Virus record (IMG/VR): IMGVR_UViG_3300020020_000032
Coordinates: 1 to 59,881 of that record
Origin: a virus
Reading direction: 5' to 3' (one strand)
DNA length: 59,881 bases
This document shows, piece by piece, positions 1-7,230 of the stretch. The position numbers and the translations under genes were made by a program. The first letter of the stretch is position 1, and every line of letters starts with the position of its first letter. The notes below the pieces were generated by a model that saw nothing but the letters and a program-made list of their open reading frames with translations, ran no database searches and was not told the DNA's origin.

Positions 1-96
1 AAAGGTTTGCAAGCAGAAATCCAGAGCGATAAAGAGTATCTAGCTGAACTCGACAAAGAGTATCAGCCGCTACTCCAAAGGTATGAAGGAGAATAA
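1..96 (+). CDS. C-terminal part of a small hypothetical protein (cut by window start)
   Basis: Frame 1 is open from the first base and ends at TAA 94-96, giving about 31 residues rich in Glu, Lys and Gln (helix-forming). If the contig is circular, a TTG at 7-9 is the first possible start after an in-frame stop near the right end, so the gene may be only about 29 residues. It is coupled to the next gene by TAATG. Function not recognised. Confidence 0.5.
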   Translation, partial: KGLQAEIQSDKEYLAELDKEYQPLLQRYEGE

Positions 97-269
97 TGGC
101 TGGACTAATTAAAATTTACGAAGTGGATACGTGGATCAGCAAGGACATCTTTGTTGACACGCCAGACAAAGGTATGACTAGGATTAGGTTTGACGAGGAA
201 CAAGCACCTGGCTTGCTCATACAACTACGTGAATGGGTGCGGCAAATCGAGGAAGTGGTGGAGGACTAA
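96..269 (+). CDS. small hypothetical protein, 57 aa
   Basis: The ATG overlaps the preceding stop (TAATG), and the gene's own stop overlaps the next ATG in the same way. GAAGGAG lies just upstream as SD. The protein is acidic at its C-terminus (REWVRQIEEVVED). No motif recognised. The tight coupling on both sides is the main evidence that it is real. Confidence 0.6.
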   Translation: MAGLIKIYEVDTWISKDIFVDTPDKGMTRIRFDEEQAPGLLIQLREWVRQIEEVVED

Positions 270-562
270 TGCAAGCGGTAATGCCATACGTGGAAGTTTC
301 TAACGATGATCCAGAAGTCACGCTTATGGCTAGGGATGGCAGTTGCGTCGGAATGTCCGATAAGCTAGCTGTATGGCGTTTTGGATATCTTCCAGATTCT
401 CCTAAGGCAATCCAATCGGGTTGTTATATCATTGGACACGGTTACTTCTGGGTTCTCGCAACTCGCAAGACTGGCATGGTTAAGGAAGCCTTTTCGGGTT
501 ATGCCCTCGAACTACCAGCCAACTTTCGTAAGGTGATTGAATGGCAACCGCACCGGAAATAA
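269..562 (+). CDS. hypothetical protein, 97 aa
   Basis: Start chosen at the ATG overlapping the upstream stop; an in-frame GTG-type start at 233 lies inside the previous gene. The 3' end overlaps the SprT-like gene by 22 bases in another frame. Globular composition with many aromatics. Family not recognised. Confidence 0.65.
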   Translation: MQAVMPYVEVSNDDPEVTLMARDGSCVGMSDKLAVWRFGYLPDSPKAIQSGCYIIGHGYFWVLATRKTGMVKEAFSGYALELPANFRKVIEWQPHRK

Positions 563-1005
563 CACACGCCTACGCAATCGGCAACACTCTGCTAATTGAA
601 CACGGTCTACGGGCTGTTGGTTGGATATTCCAACTAGACAATGCCAAGGAACGAATAGGTCAGTGTAACCACGATAAGAAGTTAATCACCTATTCCATAC
701 ATTATCTACGGGAGCCAGAAGAATTTATCCGTGACACTGTTTTGCATGAAATCGCTCATGCGCTGGTTGGTTACGAACACGGACATGATTATGTATGGCA
801 GCAGAAGTGCGTGGAAATCGGGGCTAAGCCAGAACGCCTAGCTAACGAGAATGAGCTAGCTACGAAGATAACGCCTAACTACGTTATCAAGTGTGAAAAC
901 TGCGGTTGGTCGGTAACTAGGCTACGTATGCGCCGAAGAAACTTTGGCAGCACGTGCCCTGAATGTCACACAGAAGTCAAAATCTATCGAATTAGGAAAG
1001 GATAA
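541..1005 (+). CDS. SprT-like zinc metalloprotease
   Basis: 154 aa. The zincin motif is HEIAHALVGYEHG (about residues 76-88): an HExxH with catalytic Glu, followed by a downstream His (H in DYVW context) as third ligand. A zinc ribbon follows, CENCGW near residue 119 and CPEC near residue 139. This matches the SprT/SprT-like family; bacterial and phage members are little characterised, while the eukaryotic relative Spartan cleaves DNA-protein crosslinks. A role in clearing protein from phage DNA is inference. SD AAGGTGA precedes the ATG. The last 91 bases are duplicated directly downstream. Confidence 0.85.
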   Translation: MATAPEITHAYAIGNTLLIEHGLRAVGWIFQLDNAKERIGQCNHDKKLITYSIHYLREPEEFIRDTVLHEIAHALVGYEHGHDYVWQQKCVEIGAKPERLANENELATKITPNYVIKCENCGWSVTRLRMRRRNFGSTCPECHTEVKIYRIRKG

Positions 1006-1100
1006 CGTTACTAGGCTACGTATGCGCCGAAGAAACTTTGGCAGCATGTGCCCTGAATGTCACACAGAAGTCAAAATCTATCGAATTAGGAAAGGATAAC
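916..1100 (+). repeat. 91-bp tandem duplication of the SprT-like gene 3' end
   Basis: Bases 916-1006 and 1010-1100 match at 90 of 91 positions, with one C/T difference (952 versus 1046) and a 3-base spacer. The first copy encodes the zinc-ribbon C-terminus. The second is untranslated remnant except that its end, AGGAAAGGATAAC, supplies the SD for the gene starting at 1101. Confidence 0.95.
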
Positions 1101-1358
1101 ATGAAAGCGGAGCTTAAACCACTAGACGGTAAGTACTACGGTACCGAAGTTGCTATCACCAGGGACGGCGATGATAACCGGGACTTTGGCGAAGGTTTGA
1201 TTCAGATTTGGGTGGTGGGTAACTATGAACCGTCACGTAGGGAGCTTGACGATTGGGATACCGATGAACTCGAGCTTCTAAGCGATAGCCATTACGAAAC
1301 TGAGACAAGTCTGGAAATCGCAGAACTTCTAGTTAAGGCGGTGAACAAAGCAACATGA
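1101..1358 (+). CDS. hypothetical protein, 85 aa
   Basis: Start set at ATG 1101 because AGGAAAGG sits 6-7 bases upstream; the longer reading from 1038 runs through the duplicated debris. Acidic protein (many Asp/Glu) with a beta-rich N-terminal half (GKYYGTEVAITRDGDD) and a helical C-terminus. It overlaps the next gene by ATGA. Not recognised. Confidence 0.65.
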   Translation: MKAELKPLDGKYYGTEVAITRDGDDNRDFGEGLIQIWVVGNYEPSRRELDDWDTDELELLSDSHYETETSLEIAELLVKAVNKAT

Positions 1359-1612
1359 GCGCAGACAACGGTTACATCGTTAGCAAGCTCGCTTTGGGAG
1401 AGGATCAACGCTTGTATGGTATCTTTGATTACTGCGCTAGCGTTGACGAACCACCGAGTTACTACACAGAAGCCAACGCGCTTGACTGTTTTCTTGATCC
1501 TGTCATGGCTATTCTCATGGCACATAGACGGGAGAAAGAATGGTCAACTGAGTATGGTGTCTATGTCCACGGCTCTGTTCTTGGGGATGCATTGAAGGGA
1601 TACAAACCATGA
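1355..1612 (+). CDS. hypothetical protein, 85 aa
   Basis: The ATGA overlap with the upstream stop supports the start. N-terminal MSADNGYIV resembles a small uncharacterised actinophage family as I remember it. A possible amphipathic segment lies around FLDPVMAILMAHRR. Not functionally recognised. Confidence 0.65.
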   Translation: MSADNGYIVSKLALGEDQRLYGIFDYCASVDEPPSYYTEANALDCFLDPVMAILMAHRREKEWSTEYGVYVHGSVLGDALKGYKP

Positions 1613-1896
1613 ACATCATCACTAACAATCAGCCAAGATACTTGCTCGACTTTGACGAGTTGACGGACAAGGAACAGGAAGATATCGATATTTCCGTTGA
1701 CTACTGGTCTGAGGTAGACTTTGTTAGGTACAAGGGTACTGTCTACAATCTGGATGAGTTCACGGTTCCGTCTAACGCAAGTCCTGACGTACTAAAGGCT
1801 TGGGATGGCTTCCTGTCGGACTCGTTCTTCTCGGGTATTCTAGTCAAGTGGTCTGAGGACGGAGAACAAGTAATCATGGGGAGGTACTACGATTGA
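1609..1896 (+). CDS. acidic hypothetical protein, 95 aa
   Basis: ATGA coupling to the previous gene. Strongly acidic N-terminal half (DFDELTDKEQEDIDIS). Contains VRYKGTVYNLDEF and ends with GRYYD. No known motif. Confidence 0.6.
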   Translation: MNIITNNQPRYLLDFDELTDKEQEDIDISVDYWSEVDFVRYKGTVYNLDEFTVPSNASPDVLKAWDGFLSDSFFSGILVKWSEDGEQVIMGRYYD

Positions 1897-1994
1897 TAGC
1901 AATCTTAGCAGCGTGTTGTCTGATCTTTGTGATTATGATGTTCCTGCGGATAATCTTTGGGATCATAGACAGGAGGAGATTACGTGGAAATTGA
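1893..1994 (+). CDS. single-TM microprotein, 33 aa, TTG start
   Basis: TTG overlaps the upstream TGA and has GGGAGG 8 bases upstream. The product is one hydrophobic stretch (LAACCLIFVIMMFLRIIFG) followed by a basic tail (DRRRLRGN), the pattern of an inner-membrane microprotein with a cytoplasmic tail. One of several such genes in this arm. Confidence 0.45.
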   Translation: MIAILAACCLIFVIMMFLRIIFGIIDRRRLRGN

Positions 1995-2244
1995 TTGGAA
2001 TGCACACTACACAGTAGAAGGTTGGAGCGGCGGCATCGCATTCTACTTGCTTGGCCCCGCTATGATAAGGGACTCAGACTATGAATGGACAGGTATGGAA
2101 TATCCTGACCCACAAATGGTTCGCGCTGTTATGGTAGGTGACGATAAAGTCCACACTGTTGACAAGGATGATCTACGGCTCATAGCCGACGACGATTACT
2201 GTCACGAGTGTGGTCAAATTGGCTGTACAGCAGACGGGAGATAA
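1984..2244 (+). CDS. hypothetical protein with CxxC, 86 aa
   Basis: GTG start with ACAGGAGG upstream; overlaps the TM microprotein by 11 bases. The C-terminus has CHECGQIGC, a possible zinc knuckle half-site. Acidic overall. Function not recognised. Confidence 0.6.
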   Translation: MEIDWNAHYTVEGWSGGIAFYLLGPAMIRDSDYEWTGMEYPDPQMVRAVMVGDDKVHTVDKDDLRLIADDDYCHECGQIGCTADGR

Positions 2245-2246
2245 GG

Positions 2247-2387
2247 ATGATAATCTTTGAATGCGATTACAAAAATGCGCTAGCAGTAGCATTGGAAATC
2301 TTTGCTGGCGGAGCTAGTGTAGCTCTGGTAATTTGTGCGTTTGGGTTCGCTATTTGGCTATGTGCTAAGGCGGGTATTAAACTCTAA
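2247..2387 (+). CDS. single-TM microprotein, 46 aa
   Basis: ATG 2247 follows AAGG 2 bases after the previous stop. Short polar N-terminus, then a long hydrophobic segment spanning residues 12-42 (VALEIFAGGASVALVICAFG and onward) and Lys at the end. Probable membrane microprotein; could be a pair of short helices. Function unknown. Confidence 0.5.
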   Translation: MIIFECDYKNALAVALEIFAGGASVALVICAFGFAIWLCAKAGIKL

Positions 2388-2388
2388 C

Positions 2389-2634
2389 ATGCATGTAATC
2401 GGTTACACATATGAAGCTGATTACCATTGTGTTGAGTGTGCTACTAAAGCTTTTGGATTTAAGCTAACTCATCCCGAACGGGTCGGTCCAGCTATTGATA
2501 GTGAGGGCAACGAAGTTCATCCTGTTTTTAACACCGATGAATGGTATGCTAACGACATTTACGAGGGTGCTACTCATGCCACTCTTAACTGTGGTGACTG
2601 TGGTACTGAACTAGACTCTTGGGCTGCTGCTTGA
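2389..2634 (+). CDS. zinc-binding hypothetical protein, 81 aa
   Basis: ATG 2389 directly follows the stop of the TM microprotein; a longer start inside that gene is unlikely. HCVEC near residue 11 and LNCGDCGTEL near the C-terminus form two CxxC pairs, as in a zinc ribbon. A promoter overlaps its stop codon, so the transcription unit probably restarts after it. Confidence 0.65.
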   Translation: MHVIGYTYEADYHCVECATKAFGFKLTHPERVGPAIDSEGNEVHPVFNTDEWYANDIYEGATHATLNCGDCGTELDSWAAA

Positions 2635-2659
2635 CCTCAACGGGGATTTGTGCTATACT
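2631..2659 (+). promoter_or_regulatory. sigma70-type promoter P1 with extended -10
   Basis: TTGACC at 2631-2636, a 17-base spacer and TATACT at 2654-2659, preceded by TGC. It overlaps the end of the upstream gene and reads into a 100-base untranslated leader. The spacer end TTTGTGC is shared with the promoters at 7833 and 13745. Confidence 0.8.
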
Positions 2660-2666
2660 GTACCCT

Positions 2667-2712
2667 GTGCGGGGCTTTGAGAACCCGCGCCTAACTATGT
2701 GACGTATGTCAC
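2667..2712 (+). promoter_or_regulatory. structured 5' leader of P1
   Basis: Two hairpins lie in the first 50 transcribed bases: GTGCGGG (2667-2673) with CCCGCGC (2684-2690), including one G-U pair, then GTGAC-GTAT-GTCAC (2699-2712). The second dyad recurs in similar form, GTGAC-AG-GTCAC, about 50 bases after the 13745 promoter. It may be an RNA element or a DNA operator. The rest of 2713-2758 holds only an SD-like GGAAGGGG. Confidence 0.5.
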
Positions 2713-2758
2713 TAAGTGGTTAACTCGGTAATTCAACGGGAAGGGGTTAACAGACTTT

Positions 2759-2884
2759 ATGCTGGTACCTATTCTAGCTCTGCTAGGGGTAGTTTTGGCA
2801 TTCGTCGTTTTTATCATGGTACTACCAGTAATTACGAAAGCATATAGAGAGGTGAAAGGTTACGAAGATGGCAGAGCGGATTGA
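2759..2884 (+). CDS. single-TM microprotein, 41 aa
   Basis: First gene after promoter P1. Hydrophobic helix from residue 2 to about 26 (LVPILALLGVVLAFVVFIMV), then a charged tail (KAYREVKGYEDGRAD). GGGAAGGGG upstream could act as SD, with long spacing. Overlaps the next gene by 17 bases. Confidence 0.5.
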   Translation: MLVPILALLGVVLAFVVFIMVLPVITKAYREVKGYEDGRAD

Positions 2885-3209
2885 TACAAGAGATTTGATG
2901 TTCCGTAGTGATATCGCGGCTCATGCGTTGTTTGAGGATCTACGGAAGAATTGTGAGGAAGAACCGGAAGATGGTATCCAGATGATTCCGGTGGGTGATT
3001 GGCTTGATTATGTTCAGGAGCTTATCGACGACACTTGCACTGGACTACCACCCAAGTTTGAATTCACGCGCTACGATGGTACCAGGGTGGATATCTCTGA
3101 TGAGTGGCCCTATCGGCACGTCAAGATTGATTACGAAGCGGCTGCTGAGGAGCTTAAGTCTGATTACCATGAAGTGGAGTTTGGGGGAGAAACGTACTAT
3201 GTCAAGTGA
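2868..3209 (+). CDS. hypothetical protein, 113 aa
   Basis: GGTTACGAAG precedes the ATG; the upstream overlap with a TM microprotein is short. Acidic, soluble. The C-terminal stretch EVEFGGETYYVK looks like a small beta hairpin. No family recognised. Confidence 0.65.
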   Translation: MAERIDTRDLMFRSDIAAHALFEDLRKNCEEEPEDGIQMIPVGDWLDYVQELIDDTCTGLPPKFEFTRYDGTRVDISDEWPYRHVKIDYEAAAEELKSDYHEVEFGGETYYVK

Positions 3210-3480
3210 TCCACCTAAAATCACAACTCAGATGATTGATGATCTGTTCGATGAGCAGAATGCACTTCCTCTTGAACAGTTCGCTGAGAATATGCTTGGT
3301 TTGTTTGAAAACGATGAGGTTATTTATGATTTCATGGCTGAGATGCCAGCTAGGATTTTCGTAAGTGGACCTCTTGCAGTGGTTTGGTCTTGCTTCCTCT
3401 TTGGTATCAAGCTTGGCATGAAAGTCAAAGAAGCACAGTACCTCGAGGAATGGAGTAAGAATGTACGCGAAGATAACTGA
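3199..3480 (+). CDS. hypothetical protein, 93 aa
   Basis: Start taken at ATG 3199 (SSDPPKITTQMIDDLFDEQN), with GGGGGAGAAAC upstream as SD. Alpha-helical composition with a hydrophobic patch (FVSGPLAVVWSCFLFGIKLG) that could be membrane-seeking. Overlaps neighbours on both sides. Unknown function. Confidence 0.6.
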   Translation: MSSDPPKITTQMIDDLFDEQNALPLEQFAENMLGLFENDEVIYDFMAEMPARIFVSGPLAVVWSCFLFGIKLGMKVKEAQYLEEWSKNVREDN

Positions 3481-3736
3481 GGATCATCTGTATGAACACA
3501 CCGACCACAATCCTACAGAGAGTAGAGCGGGTTGGCAGCTTTGGACTGATTACACAGATCCAGAGGTTAGACTCATTAAGTGTCGTCTGTTTGACGATGA
3601 TGGAGAGCTTTATTACGAAGCTATTGCTGATGATGAAGCTCTGGAAGATTTGTTTGATTGGGCACAGAAAGATGCTGGCGTTACGCTTTTAAAGATCAAG
3701 AATGAAAATGGTGAATGGGAGGATTGCATCGGATGA
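3461..3736 (+). CDS. acidic hypothetical protein, 91 aa
   Basis: SD GAGGAATGGAG upstream of ATG 3461; overlaps the previous gene by 20 bases. Very acidic, with many Asp/Glu and Trp residues. Similar in length and charge to DNA-mimic proteins, but no specific resemblance could be shown. Confidence 0.6.
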   Translation: MYAKITEDHLYEHTDHNPTESRAGWQLWTDYTDPEVRLIKCRLFDDDGELYYEAIADDEALEDLFDWAQKDAGVTLLKIKNENGEWEDCIG

Positions 3737-3912
3737 GAACTATCGTTGACGTTGCAGAAGTGAATCTTAAAGTGATTGTCCACGGCGAATTTCATATCGT
3801 GAACATTAGAGAAGCGATAGCTTCGGATGGTGCGAAGCTTATCGTTGTGACTCATACAGCACCGGATGGTAGAGCGTATGAGTTGCTAAAGCTGGAAGGT
3901 GAGGTAGTTTAG
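3733..3912 (+). CDS. hypothetical protein, 59 aa
   Basis: ATG 3733 overlaps the upstream TGA (ATGA). Beta-rich sequence (NLKVIVHGEFHIVNI). Stop TAG is immediately followed by the next ATG. Unknown function. Confidence 0.6.
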   Translation: MRTIVDVAEVNLKVIVHGEFHIVNIREAIASDGAKLIVVTHTAPDGRAYELLKLEGEVV

Positions 3913-4200
3913 ATGAGGAAACGAGATATTAATAGGCAGTTGTTTAACACGGCTCACTATGAAATCATTGCTAAGCAGTTTCGCACTAAGCTCGAACCAC
4001 TGTTTACTGATGTTGAAGGTGATGCCGGTGCCAGGGCTGCTCTAGTGGATTTGGCTCTTGGTTTGACTAAGAGGTTTGCACTAGACAACGAGCTATTCAA
4101 GCCTGAGTTGTTCTTGGATCGTTGCTCGCCTGACACCGACCGATATCCACTTAGCGAGCTTTGGGAGGGTGTAAATCAAGCAGAGGAAGTGGAGGACTAG
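3913..4200 (+). CDS. hypothetical protein, 95 aa
   Basis: ATG 3913 directly follows the previous stop, with AAGGTGAGG as SD inside that gene. Predominantly helical and mixed charge. No motif recognised. Confidence 0.6.
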   Translation: MRKRDINRQLFNTAHYEIIAKQFRTKLEPLFTDVEGDAGARAALVDLALGLTKRFALDNELFKPELFLDRCSPDTDRYPLSELWEGVNQAEEVED

Positions 4201-4201
4201 G

Positions 4202-4399
4202 GTGGAAAAGCTACGGATAATCGAGTGCATCAACGATCTTGTTGGTGATGCAGTTTTTCTTGAGGATAGAGTCGTGAGGTGGTCAGTAACTACCAAAGCT
4301 GATTATGAAGCTTTGTTCAACGATCTACATAAAATCGAATACAGATTTCAAGAGCTAACAAAAACACTTAAAGATGAAGCGGAGCGAGTCGATGCTTGA
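4202..4399 (+). CDS. hypothetical helical protein, 65 aa
   Basis: GTG start 2 bases after the previous stop, preceded by GTGGAGG. Helical, with a C-terminal coiled-coil-like stretch (FQELTKTLKDEAERVDA). It pairs with a similar helical gene directly downstream. Confidence 0.55.
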   Translation: MEKLRIIECINDLVGDAVFLEDRVVRWSVTTKADYEALFNDLHKIEYRFQELTKTLKDEAERVDA

Positions 4400-4586
4400 C
4401 GTGGATGACAAGAATGAGTTGCTTGGTGAGCTTACCCAAGCTAAAGTGCTACTCGATCAACTGATTGAGCAATTGGTTTTTGATGCAGTCAATTTTGTAT
4501 CAATCCACAGAATTGATGACGTTGAATCCCACCTGCATAGGGCTGAAAAAGTTTGGGACAGAATTCTAGTTACGAATGGAATGTGA
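4392..4586 (+). CDS. hypothetical helical protein, 64 aa
   Basis: Start at ATG 4392 (LDVDDKNELLGELTQAK), overlapping the previous stop by 8 bases; an upstream ATG at 4374 would add 6 residues. GGAGCGAG is the SD candidate. Heptad-like leucines suggest a coiled coil. Unknown function. Confidence 0.55.
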   Translation: MLDVDDKNELLGELTQAKVLLDQLIEQLVFDAVNFVSIHRIDDVESHLHRAEKVWDRILVTNGM

Positions 4587-4592
4587 AAAACG

Positions 4593-4793
4593 ATGGATAA
4601 CGAAGGTTGGCCCGCTTATGGCTGGAATCATGGTGGAGGTGTCGAGATAACGGTGATGCGTAATGGGCAAGACTATCTCAGGTGGACTTGTAGTTGTGGC
4701 TGTAGGGGTTTTTGGACACACACCAGGAATGCGACAAGAGTGTCAGAAAATGCGGAAAGACATATTAGGAGGATGCACAAGAACGATGGGTAG
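4593..4793 (+). CDS. small zinc-finger-like protein, 66 aa
   Basis: TCSCGCRG around residue 31 and AERHIRRMH near the C-terminus give Cys and His residues spaced as in a CCHH-type zinc finger. Tryptophan-rich N-terminus. Possibly nucleic-acid binding (inference). Confidence 0.6.
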   Translation: MDNEGWPAYGWNHGGGVEITVMRNGQDYLRWTCSCGCRGFWTHTRNATRVSENAERHIRRMHKNDG

Positions 4794-4935
4794 AAAAACA
4801 CGCAAGCAACTGCAGAAGGAAAATCCAAATGGGGACTTGTCTAAATCTGAGGCTAAGGATGAATGGCAAGGACTCAAGTCTACCAAGAATAAGAAGTCTC
4901 GTAAACGACAGCACGGCAAAAGGAGAGGGCGATGA
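4786..4935 (+). CDS. small very basic protein, 49 aa
   Basis: ATG 4786 overlaps the upstream stop; AGGAGG about 12 bases upstream fits as SD. Nearly half Lys/Arg, ending KKSRKRQHGKRRGR, so probably nucleic-acid binding. No fold recognisable. Confidence 0.55.
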   Translation: MGRKTRKQLQKENPNGDLSKSEAKDEWQGLKSTKNKKSRKRQHGKRRGR

Positions 4936-5108
4936 AAAGAATTTTCGTCACGTTTAACGCACCATACAACAAAAATCTTGAGGATATGATCGAGAACACG
5001 GAATATCCTCTTTATCATAAATTGCTGGAATTGATTAGAACTTGGGGTAACGAGGGTGAAACTGCTACGGTGGCTTTCACGATTACGGAGATTGATGCAG
5101 ATGATTAA
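4932..5108 (+). CDS. hypothetical protein, 58 aa
   Basis: ATGA overlap and AGGAGAGG as SD. Reads RIFVTFNAPYNKNLEDMIEN and ends in an acidic tail. Overlaps the next gene by 8 bases. Not recognised. Confidence 0.55.
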   Translation: MKRIFVTFNAPYNKNLEDMIENTEYPLYHKLLELIRTWGNEGETATVAFTITEIDADD

Positions 5109-5586
5109 GAATGAAAATTGGCTCACGCCGACGAACAAGGTACTATGGATGAAAGCGTTTCGTTCACGCGCAGAGCACGTAGAGCTACGTGATGGTAGAA
5201 GGTTTCAGATCAAGTACAAAACTGCTACATTTTTTCCGAGCGATGGACCGAAGGAATACGCTTGGGTTGAGCCTAGTTTGGGAACTTTTGCACCTTCCGG
5301 TTACTTCTCCATAGAGCGGGTAACAGATCAACTATGGCTGACTGAGAGTGATAGACCTGATGTACCGGAGAGCAAGTATTCTCTGTATCTTGACGAGTTT
5401 ATCGACTCTGACGTGCAGGGTGTTCTTGTCACAAATATGTGGCCTGAGTTGAGGGGTAGGCTTCACAAAACTCTGCAACGTGCTTTCACTACAGCCAAGG
5501 CTGCGAGAGGTAAGAAGGCTGAGCATGTACTCGTCGCAACTGACGATAACAAGGTGTTCCTTCTGAAACAGGAACCGAGTGAATAA
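5101..5586 (+). CDS. hypothetical protein with a domain shared with gene 7231-7539, 161 aa
   Basis: Start at ATG 5101 with CGGAG upstream. The C-terminal 70 residues (LDEFIDSDVQGVLVTNMW, then TLQRAFTTAK and DDNKVFLLKQ) align by eye with the product of 7231-7539 (LNEFIESGEMGICVNEQW, TLKQGFDNAR, NEDKVYLVNL). The N-terminal half (DGRRFQIKY...) is unique. The two genes therefore share a domain, probably through duplication. Function unknown. Confidence 0.65.
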   Translation: MIKNENWLTPTNKVLWMKAFRSRAEHVELRDGRRFQIKYKTATFFPSDGPKEYAWVEPSLGTFAPSGYFSIERVTDQLWLTESDRPDVPESKYSLYLDEFIDSDVQGVLVTNMWPELRGRLHKTLQRAFTTAKAARGKKAEHVLVATDDNKVFLLKQEPSE

Positions 5587-5771
5587 TGTATTTCCTTATT
5601 CACGCAAAATGGCAGCTTGGTAGAGAGGAATATGAAATCATCGAAGCCAGGCATATGCTCGATGCAGCACAGAAACTAGAGAATATGTACAAAGACGGGA
5701 ACTTTCCTGTTTACGTTGAGATGATTGGTCCTCTAGGTATGAATCACTTTGGGGGAGTTACTGATGAGTGA
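5586..5771 (+). CDS. hypothetical protein, 61 aa
   Basis: ATG overlaps the previous TAA by one base (TAATG). Contains EEYEIIEARHMLDAAQK, the pattern of a short helix-strand domain seen in many phage small proteins. Overlaps the next gene. Unknown. Confidence 0.6.
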   Translation: MYFLIHAKWQLGREEYEIIEARHMLDAAQKLENMYKDGNFPVYVEMIGPLGMNHFGGVTDE

Positions 5772-5958
5772 GGTTGATACATTTTGGTTGGAGGTTGGTC
5801 AAGCTTACTTGCTAGTTGCAGCAGGCCATGAATTAGAGGTTGAAGTACAGCGTGATGGTAAGTATGCTCTTATCAATTACGATGATGCTTCTACTGACAT
5901 TTGGATTATGGTTCGTGAAGCTGATACTCACGTAGTTGAAACGTTGCCAGTACCATGA
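5764..5958 (+). CDS. hypothetical protein, 64 aa
   Basis: Start at ATG 5764 with GGGGGAG upstream. Acidic, beta-rich (YLLVAAGHELEVEVQRDGKY). Unknown function. Confidence 0.6.
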   Translation: MSEVDTFWLEVGQAYLLVAAGHELEVEVQRDGKYALINYDDASTDIWIMVREADTHVVETLPVP

Positions 5959-5971
5959 AAGGAGGTAAGTA

Positions 5972-6217
5972 ATGCCTAGGACAGGTTTGAGGCATACGTT
6001 CAAAATGACGACTCGTAGTAAGTTTACGGACGTGGAAGCTGAGATTGGTATTACAGTTGATGGGAAAGAATTGCCTAACATGGCTGTCATCGGTGATGCA
6101 CTTGAAGCAGCAGTTGAGCTAGTGCAGAAGAAAGTTACCGAATCGTATCAGGTGGTTCCACCACGCGCCGATACTCCGATTGCTGAACCGTATGCTCCGA
6201 AAGAGGTAACACAGTGA
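5972..6217 (+). CDS. hypothetical protein, 81 aa
   Basis: Preceded by a near-perfect SD (AAAGGAGGTAAGTA), suggesting good expression. N-terminal basic beta segment, acidic middle, Pro-rich C-terminus (PPRADTPIAEPYAP). Not recognised. Confidence 0.65.
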   Translation: MPRTGLRHTFKMTTRSKFTDVEAEIGITVDGKELPNMAVIGDALEAAVELVQKKVTESYQVVPPRADTPIAEPYAPKEVTQ

Positions 6218-6411
6218 GAGGTAACACTAACATACCGTTCAGATTCAGTCTACGAGGAATCATTGTTGGTTTGATGGTGTCTGACCATCTTGGTGATGTT
6301 CACGATGAAATCAATCACTTGCATGATCTGGTTGGTATTGATAGACCGGAGGGTAACTACGAAGACGGTTGGACTCAAGAAGATTGGGACAGGCTTGGAG
6401 TTCAGGATTGA
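6214..6411 (+). CDS. hypothetical protein, 65 aa
   Basis: GTG start overlapping the previous TGA (GTGA), SD AAAGAGG. Histidine-rich centre (DHLGDVHDEINHLHDLV) could bind metal, but spacing does not match a known site. Confidence 0.55.
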   Translation: MRGNTNIPFRFSLRGIIVGLMVSDHLGDVHDEINHLHDLVGIDRPEGNYEDGWTQEDWDRLGVQD

Positions 6412-6725
6412 GCCTGACTCCTGAACATATCAAGTCTCTCCTAGCTAAGCCTGAACGCAAGGGTAGAACTAAGAGTGGACCGAATACATCAGTACGGGAT
6501 CATAAAACCTGGTTTGCACTAGCACCACAGTCAAGAGAAGAGTTGAAGGATCTTAGGTGTGAGAATCCTAACTGTCTAGATCCTAGACCACCTAAGATTA
6601 GCGCACTTGGTCAGGAAATTAAGCATCAGCATGTAATTGAGGTTAATGGACAGAAGATGTGTAGATACTGTTTTCTAGGTGGCTGGCTTCTTACTGATCC
6701 TAATCAACTAACTATCAATGACTGA
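6408..6725 (+). CDS. zinc-binding hypothetical protein, 105 aa
   Basis: Probable TTG start at 6408 overlapping the upstream TGA, with GGAG before it. CENPNC near residue 54 and CRYC near residue 87 form a likely four-Cys zinc site. Lys/Arg-rich N-terminal third. Possible DNA-binding protein (inference). Confidence 0.6.
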   Translation: MSLTPEHIKSLLAKPERKGRTKSGPNTSVRDHKTWFALAPQSREELKDLRCENPNCLDPRPPKISALGQEIKHQHVIEVNGQKMCRYCFLGGWLLTDPNQLTIND

Positions 6726-7149
6726 CTCAGCAATTTATGAGTATGCTTGTGAAGTCTACAAGCTGATGGAAGAACGTAGTAGTGTGAATGAGCTTGAGGA
6801 AAAGCTGTATCGTGGATTCCTTACACACCTGTTTAAAGAGGTGGGAGCGTCCACAACCTACTACACGCACATTCGCAAGCTACTTGACAGTCCACATCAC
6901 GACCCCTGCATCCTTATTTACCGACGAGGCAGTAAGAACCACCCTAGTATAGTTAGGCTAATGCATCCCCCTCCCTCGGAGTGGGGAGGAATCTCCCGGT
7001 CGGACTTGACACCGCCGGGGCTGTCTGCTACAATGCAGGAGCAGGTGAGAAAATTGCTGGCTTGGAGAGAGTCGATAGAACAGGAGGTCTCTATCGTAAA
7101 GCGTTTGGAGTCGATAGAACGTCGTCTAAGTAAGTTGGAGAGAAGGTAA
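6718..7149 (+). CDS. hypothetical protein with C-terminal coiled coil, 143 aa
   Basis: Overlaps the upstream gene by 8 bases. The last 45 residues (EQVRKLLAWRESIEQEVSIV, then KRLESIERRLSKLERR) have clear heptads, so it may oligomerise. A promoter lies inside the gene at 7006-7034, in a stretch encoding an atypical Pro-rich linker (MHPPPSEWGG). Confidence 0.65.
   Translation: MTDSAIYEYACEVYKLMEERSSVNELEEKLYRGFLTHLFKEVGASTTYYTHIRKLLDSPHHDPCILIYRRGSKNHPSIVRLMHPPPSEWGGISRSDLTPPGLSATMQEQVRKLLAWRESIEQEVSIVKRLESIERRLSKLERR
7006..7034 (+). promoter_or_regulatory. sigma70-type promoter P2 with extended -10
   Basis: TTGACA at 7006-7011, a 17-base spacer and TACAAT at 7029-7034 preceded by TGC. It is embedded in the upstream coding region and points to the codon-biased gene at 7231. 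TGCTACAAT recurs on the - strand ahead of the late operon. Confidence 0.8.
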
Positions 7150-7230
7150 ACGGGAATGGCAAGAAGTAGAAAGCGTAATACAGGTTCAGATAGTAATACA
7201 CAAAACACTAATGACCAGGGAGGTCATAAA

